Part shown: piece after piece, positions 5,966-7,072 of the stretch
Position numbering within the stretch: the first letter of the stretch is position 1
How the letters are laid out: each line of letters starts with the position of its first letter
NCBI GenBank assembly: GCA_030447145.1
Contig: JAUJLY010000146.1
Span: 1 to 7,072 of the forward strand
Direction of reading: 5' to 3'
DNA from: Thermomicrobiales bacterium
Lineage (GTDB): Bacteria > Chloroflexota > Chloroflexia > Thermomicrobiales > UBA6265
Length of the DNA: 7,072 bases
Made by a program: the position numbers and the translations under genes
Notes under the pieces: model-generated
The model's input: only the letters and a program-made list of their open reading frames with translations
Told to the model about the DNA's origin: nothing
Database searches by the model: none

Positions 5966-6178
5966 ATGGCGGCGCTGGCTCTGGAACCAGGCACCGTGGT
6001 GCAATTCACCATCAGCGCGGGGCGTATGGAAGCCCGGCGAGTACACGAAGAAGACGACGAACTGCGTCCGATGCCACCTCCTCCTCAGGCTGAGGGCATC
6101 TTGAAAGACTATTTCCACGGCTGGGAGGACATTCAACAATTCATCGAAGAGGAGCGTCGGGGTTGGGAGAGAGACTGA
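5966..6178 (+). CDS. AbrB/MazE-like antitoxin, 5' part probably lost to a stop codon
   Basis: Seventy-residue product overlapping the toxin gene by 16 nt, the usual layout of a VapB antitoxin. Its start, MAALALEPGTVVQFTISAGR, matches the second half of an AbrB/MazE/SpoVT fold (consensus like ALGLKPGD-V-F). The C-terminal tail with DYFHGWEDIQQFIEEER would be the toxin-wrapping segment. Immediately upstream in frame the sequence continues the domain as TLPLPDDI, matching the family ITLP-eI strand, but an in-frame TAG at 5939-5941 cuts this from an earlier RVAVSED. A functional AbrB domain would need that upstream part. So either the gene is a pseudogene translated only from ATG 5966, or a CTG at 5945 (GAGG 8 nt upstream) is used. 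The ATG has only a weak GGA 7 nt before it. The tail could still bind the toxin even if DNA binding is lost; that is inference. Confidence 0.55.
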   Translation: MAALALEPGTVVQFTISAGRMEARRVHEEDDELRPMPPPPQAEGILKDYFHGWEDIQQFIEEERRGWERD

Positions 6179-6684
6179 ATTGGCCAGCCCGGCGAGTGAT
6201 CGAGGACGTGTTAGCCGGGTCGGTTGAAGCGAACAAGCCCATCTGTTTGGACAGCTCGGCGCTTATTGCCTATCTCGCGAGTGAGCATCCCATCTCCGAT
6301 CTCGTCGACCTAATATTGACTCACGCCGGCGCCCCGGTCGTGATATCCGCGGTTTCTCTCACTGAAGCATTAGTGCGACCCGCACGGGCAGGGGACCGCT
6401 TCATCCTCGAGCAGACGCGCGATGCTTTGGTAGCGCTACCACGGTTCGCGATTGTTGCATTTGACGAGAGACACGCGATGGAGACAGCAGTGGTCCGAGC
6501 TCACATCGCTCTCAAGCTTCCTGATGCGGCGATCGTGGCAACTGCCCGACTCGCAGACGTTTATGCCTTGATTGGTAACGACCGTCAGTGTTTCAATAAA
6601 CTGCTTGGCGTGACGTTCTTGTGCATGGACGGACATCCTGTCGCTTCAATGACGGACGACTGTCGAGGTCAATCTGGCCTCTGA
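6163..6684 (+). CDS. vapC: VapC-like PIN-domain ribonuclease toxin
   Basis: Mg-dependent PIN-domain endoribonuclease, toxin of a type II toxin-antitoxin pair that cleaves RNA when not held by its antitoxin. All four expected acidic residues are present: D30 in ICLDSSALIAYL, E68 in SAVSLTEALVRP, D121 in LKLPDAAIVATA and D140 in LIGNDRQCFNK, so the toxin looks catalytically intact. The start is taken as TTG 6163, with GAGGAG 8 nt upstream and overlap with the antitoxin end; GTG 6196 is an alternative closer to the domain. From TTG it has 173 residues, longer than typical VapC (about 130-145), with about 26 residues before the domain and a tail after FLCMDG that resembles nothing I know. The partner upstream appears damaged in its DNA-binding half, so control of this toxin is uncertain. 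Family assignment is firm; target RNA unknown. Confidence 0.82.
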   Translation: MGERLNWPARRVIEDVLAGSVEANKPICLDSSALIAYLASEHPISDLVDLILTHAGAPVVISAVSLTEALVRPARAGDRFILEQTRDALVALPRFAIVAFDERHAMETAVVRAHIALKLPDAAIVATARLADVYALIGNDRQCFNKLLGVTFLCMDGHPVASMTDDCRGQSGL

Positions 6685-7072
6685 CACTCTGCTTCAGTCG
6701 GATGGACCCACGGGGTGGCCGCCGGGCAGGGCTCCAAACCCCGGCGCTCACTCCGATACGCCGACTCAAAGCCGGATGCCCGTGAGCAAGAATACCTCCG
6801 GATCAAGGAGGACGAGGCGAAGAGCGCTGCAGGGATCCTCGGCGCCGACTACGTCATGATGCCGTACCCCGACGGCGAACTTCCGGTCAATGAGGAGGCG
6901 CAAATGCGCCTCGCCGACGTGATTCGTGAGTATCGGCCCACCGTCATCCTGACGCACTGGAAGGGGAGCTTCCACCGGGACCACAACAATACGCACACAA
7001 ACGTCTTAGCGTCCCTCTTCTTCGCAGGGCTCAAAGCCTTCGAACGGGAGTACCCGCCCCACCGCCCCTCGA
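6685..7072 (+). pseudogene. PIG-L (LmbE-like) deacetylase fragment, 5' truncated, 3' end off window
   Basis: Open frame from the codon after a TGA (6682-6684) to the right edge. It reads like the middle of a PIG-L N-acetyl-sugar deacetylase: WTHG near 6703 (the family T-H/D-G-E region), YLRIKEDEAKSAAGILGADY (the R-xx-E-xxx-A-xx-LG helix), PYPDGELPVNEE, then REYRPTVILTHWKG and SFHRDHNNTH, the second zinc-binding histidine region. The hallmark AHPDD motif, which supplies two zinc ligands and should lie some 30-40 residues before WTHG, is absent. The preceding DNA belongs to the toxin gene, and none of its frames encodes the motif. The first in-frame start (GTG 6715) has no ribosome binding site and lies inside the homologous region. 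The fragment is therefore probably a non-functional remnant created by recombination just downstream of the toxin. Zinc binding and catalysis should be lost. Confidence 0.7.

Noticed and set aside
1..7072. CRISPR arrays, tRNA or rRNA genes
   Set aside because: No regularly spaced direct repeats, no tRNA cloverleaf signature and no rRNA-like sequence were seen on either strand.

Overview
The window is GC-rich bacterial DNA with densely packed genes. The organism cannot be named from it. The solute-binding protein's N-terminus (a short acidic helix, then a twin-arginine motif) and the divergent PyrR resemble what is common in Chloroflexota-like or related soil and thermophile lineages. That assignment is a low-confidence inference.

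Left part (1-5401, all minus strand): one co-directional cluster, read from right to left. It starts with a PyrR-type uracil phosphoribosyltransferase (4856-5401). A Zn-dependent N-carbamoyl-amino-acid / allantoate amidohydrolase follows (3538-4863), its start overlapping the pyrR stop by 8 nt. After 105 nt containing a hairpin comes a peptide/nickel-type (family 5) substrate-binding protein (1798-3432). The DppB-type permease (838-1788) follows after 9 nt, and the DppC-type permease (803 to the left edge) after 34 nt. The ATPase genes expected for such a transporter are not in the window and may lie beyond the left edge. The simplest reading is an uptake-and-hydrolysis operon for a carbamoylated or ureide nitrogen compound, with a pyrimidine-salvage enzyme at its head.

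Middle (5402-5965): a 564-nt stretch without a convincing protein gene, between the divergent pyrR and the toxin-antitoxin pair. It is not featureless. A hairpin abuts the pyrR ribosome binding site. About 245 nt (5531-5777) can fold into a multibranched structure of at least five hairpins enclosed by one long-range helix, with wobble pairs favouring the plus strand. This is the best candidate for an undescribed element here, either a structured RNA or a small non-autonomous mobile element.

Right part (5966-7072, plus strand): an AbrB/MazE-like antitoxin whose DNA-binding half appears broken by an in-frame TAG, an overlapping and apparently intact VapC PIN-domain toxin, and a PIG-L (LmbE-like) deacetylase fragment. 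The fragment lacks its N-terminal zinc-binding motif and runs off the right edge. The broken antitoxin and beheaded deacetylase suggest a rearranged, decaying region.
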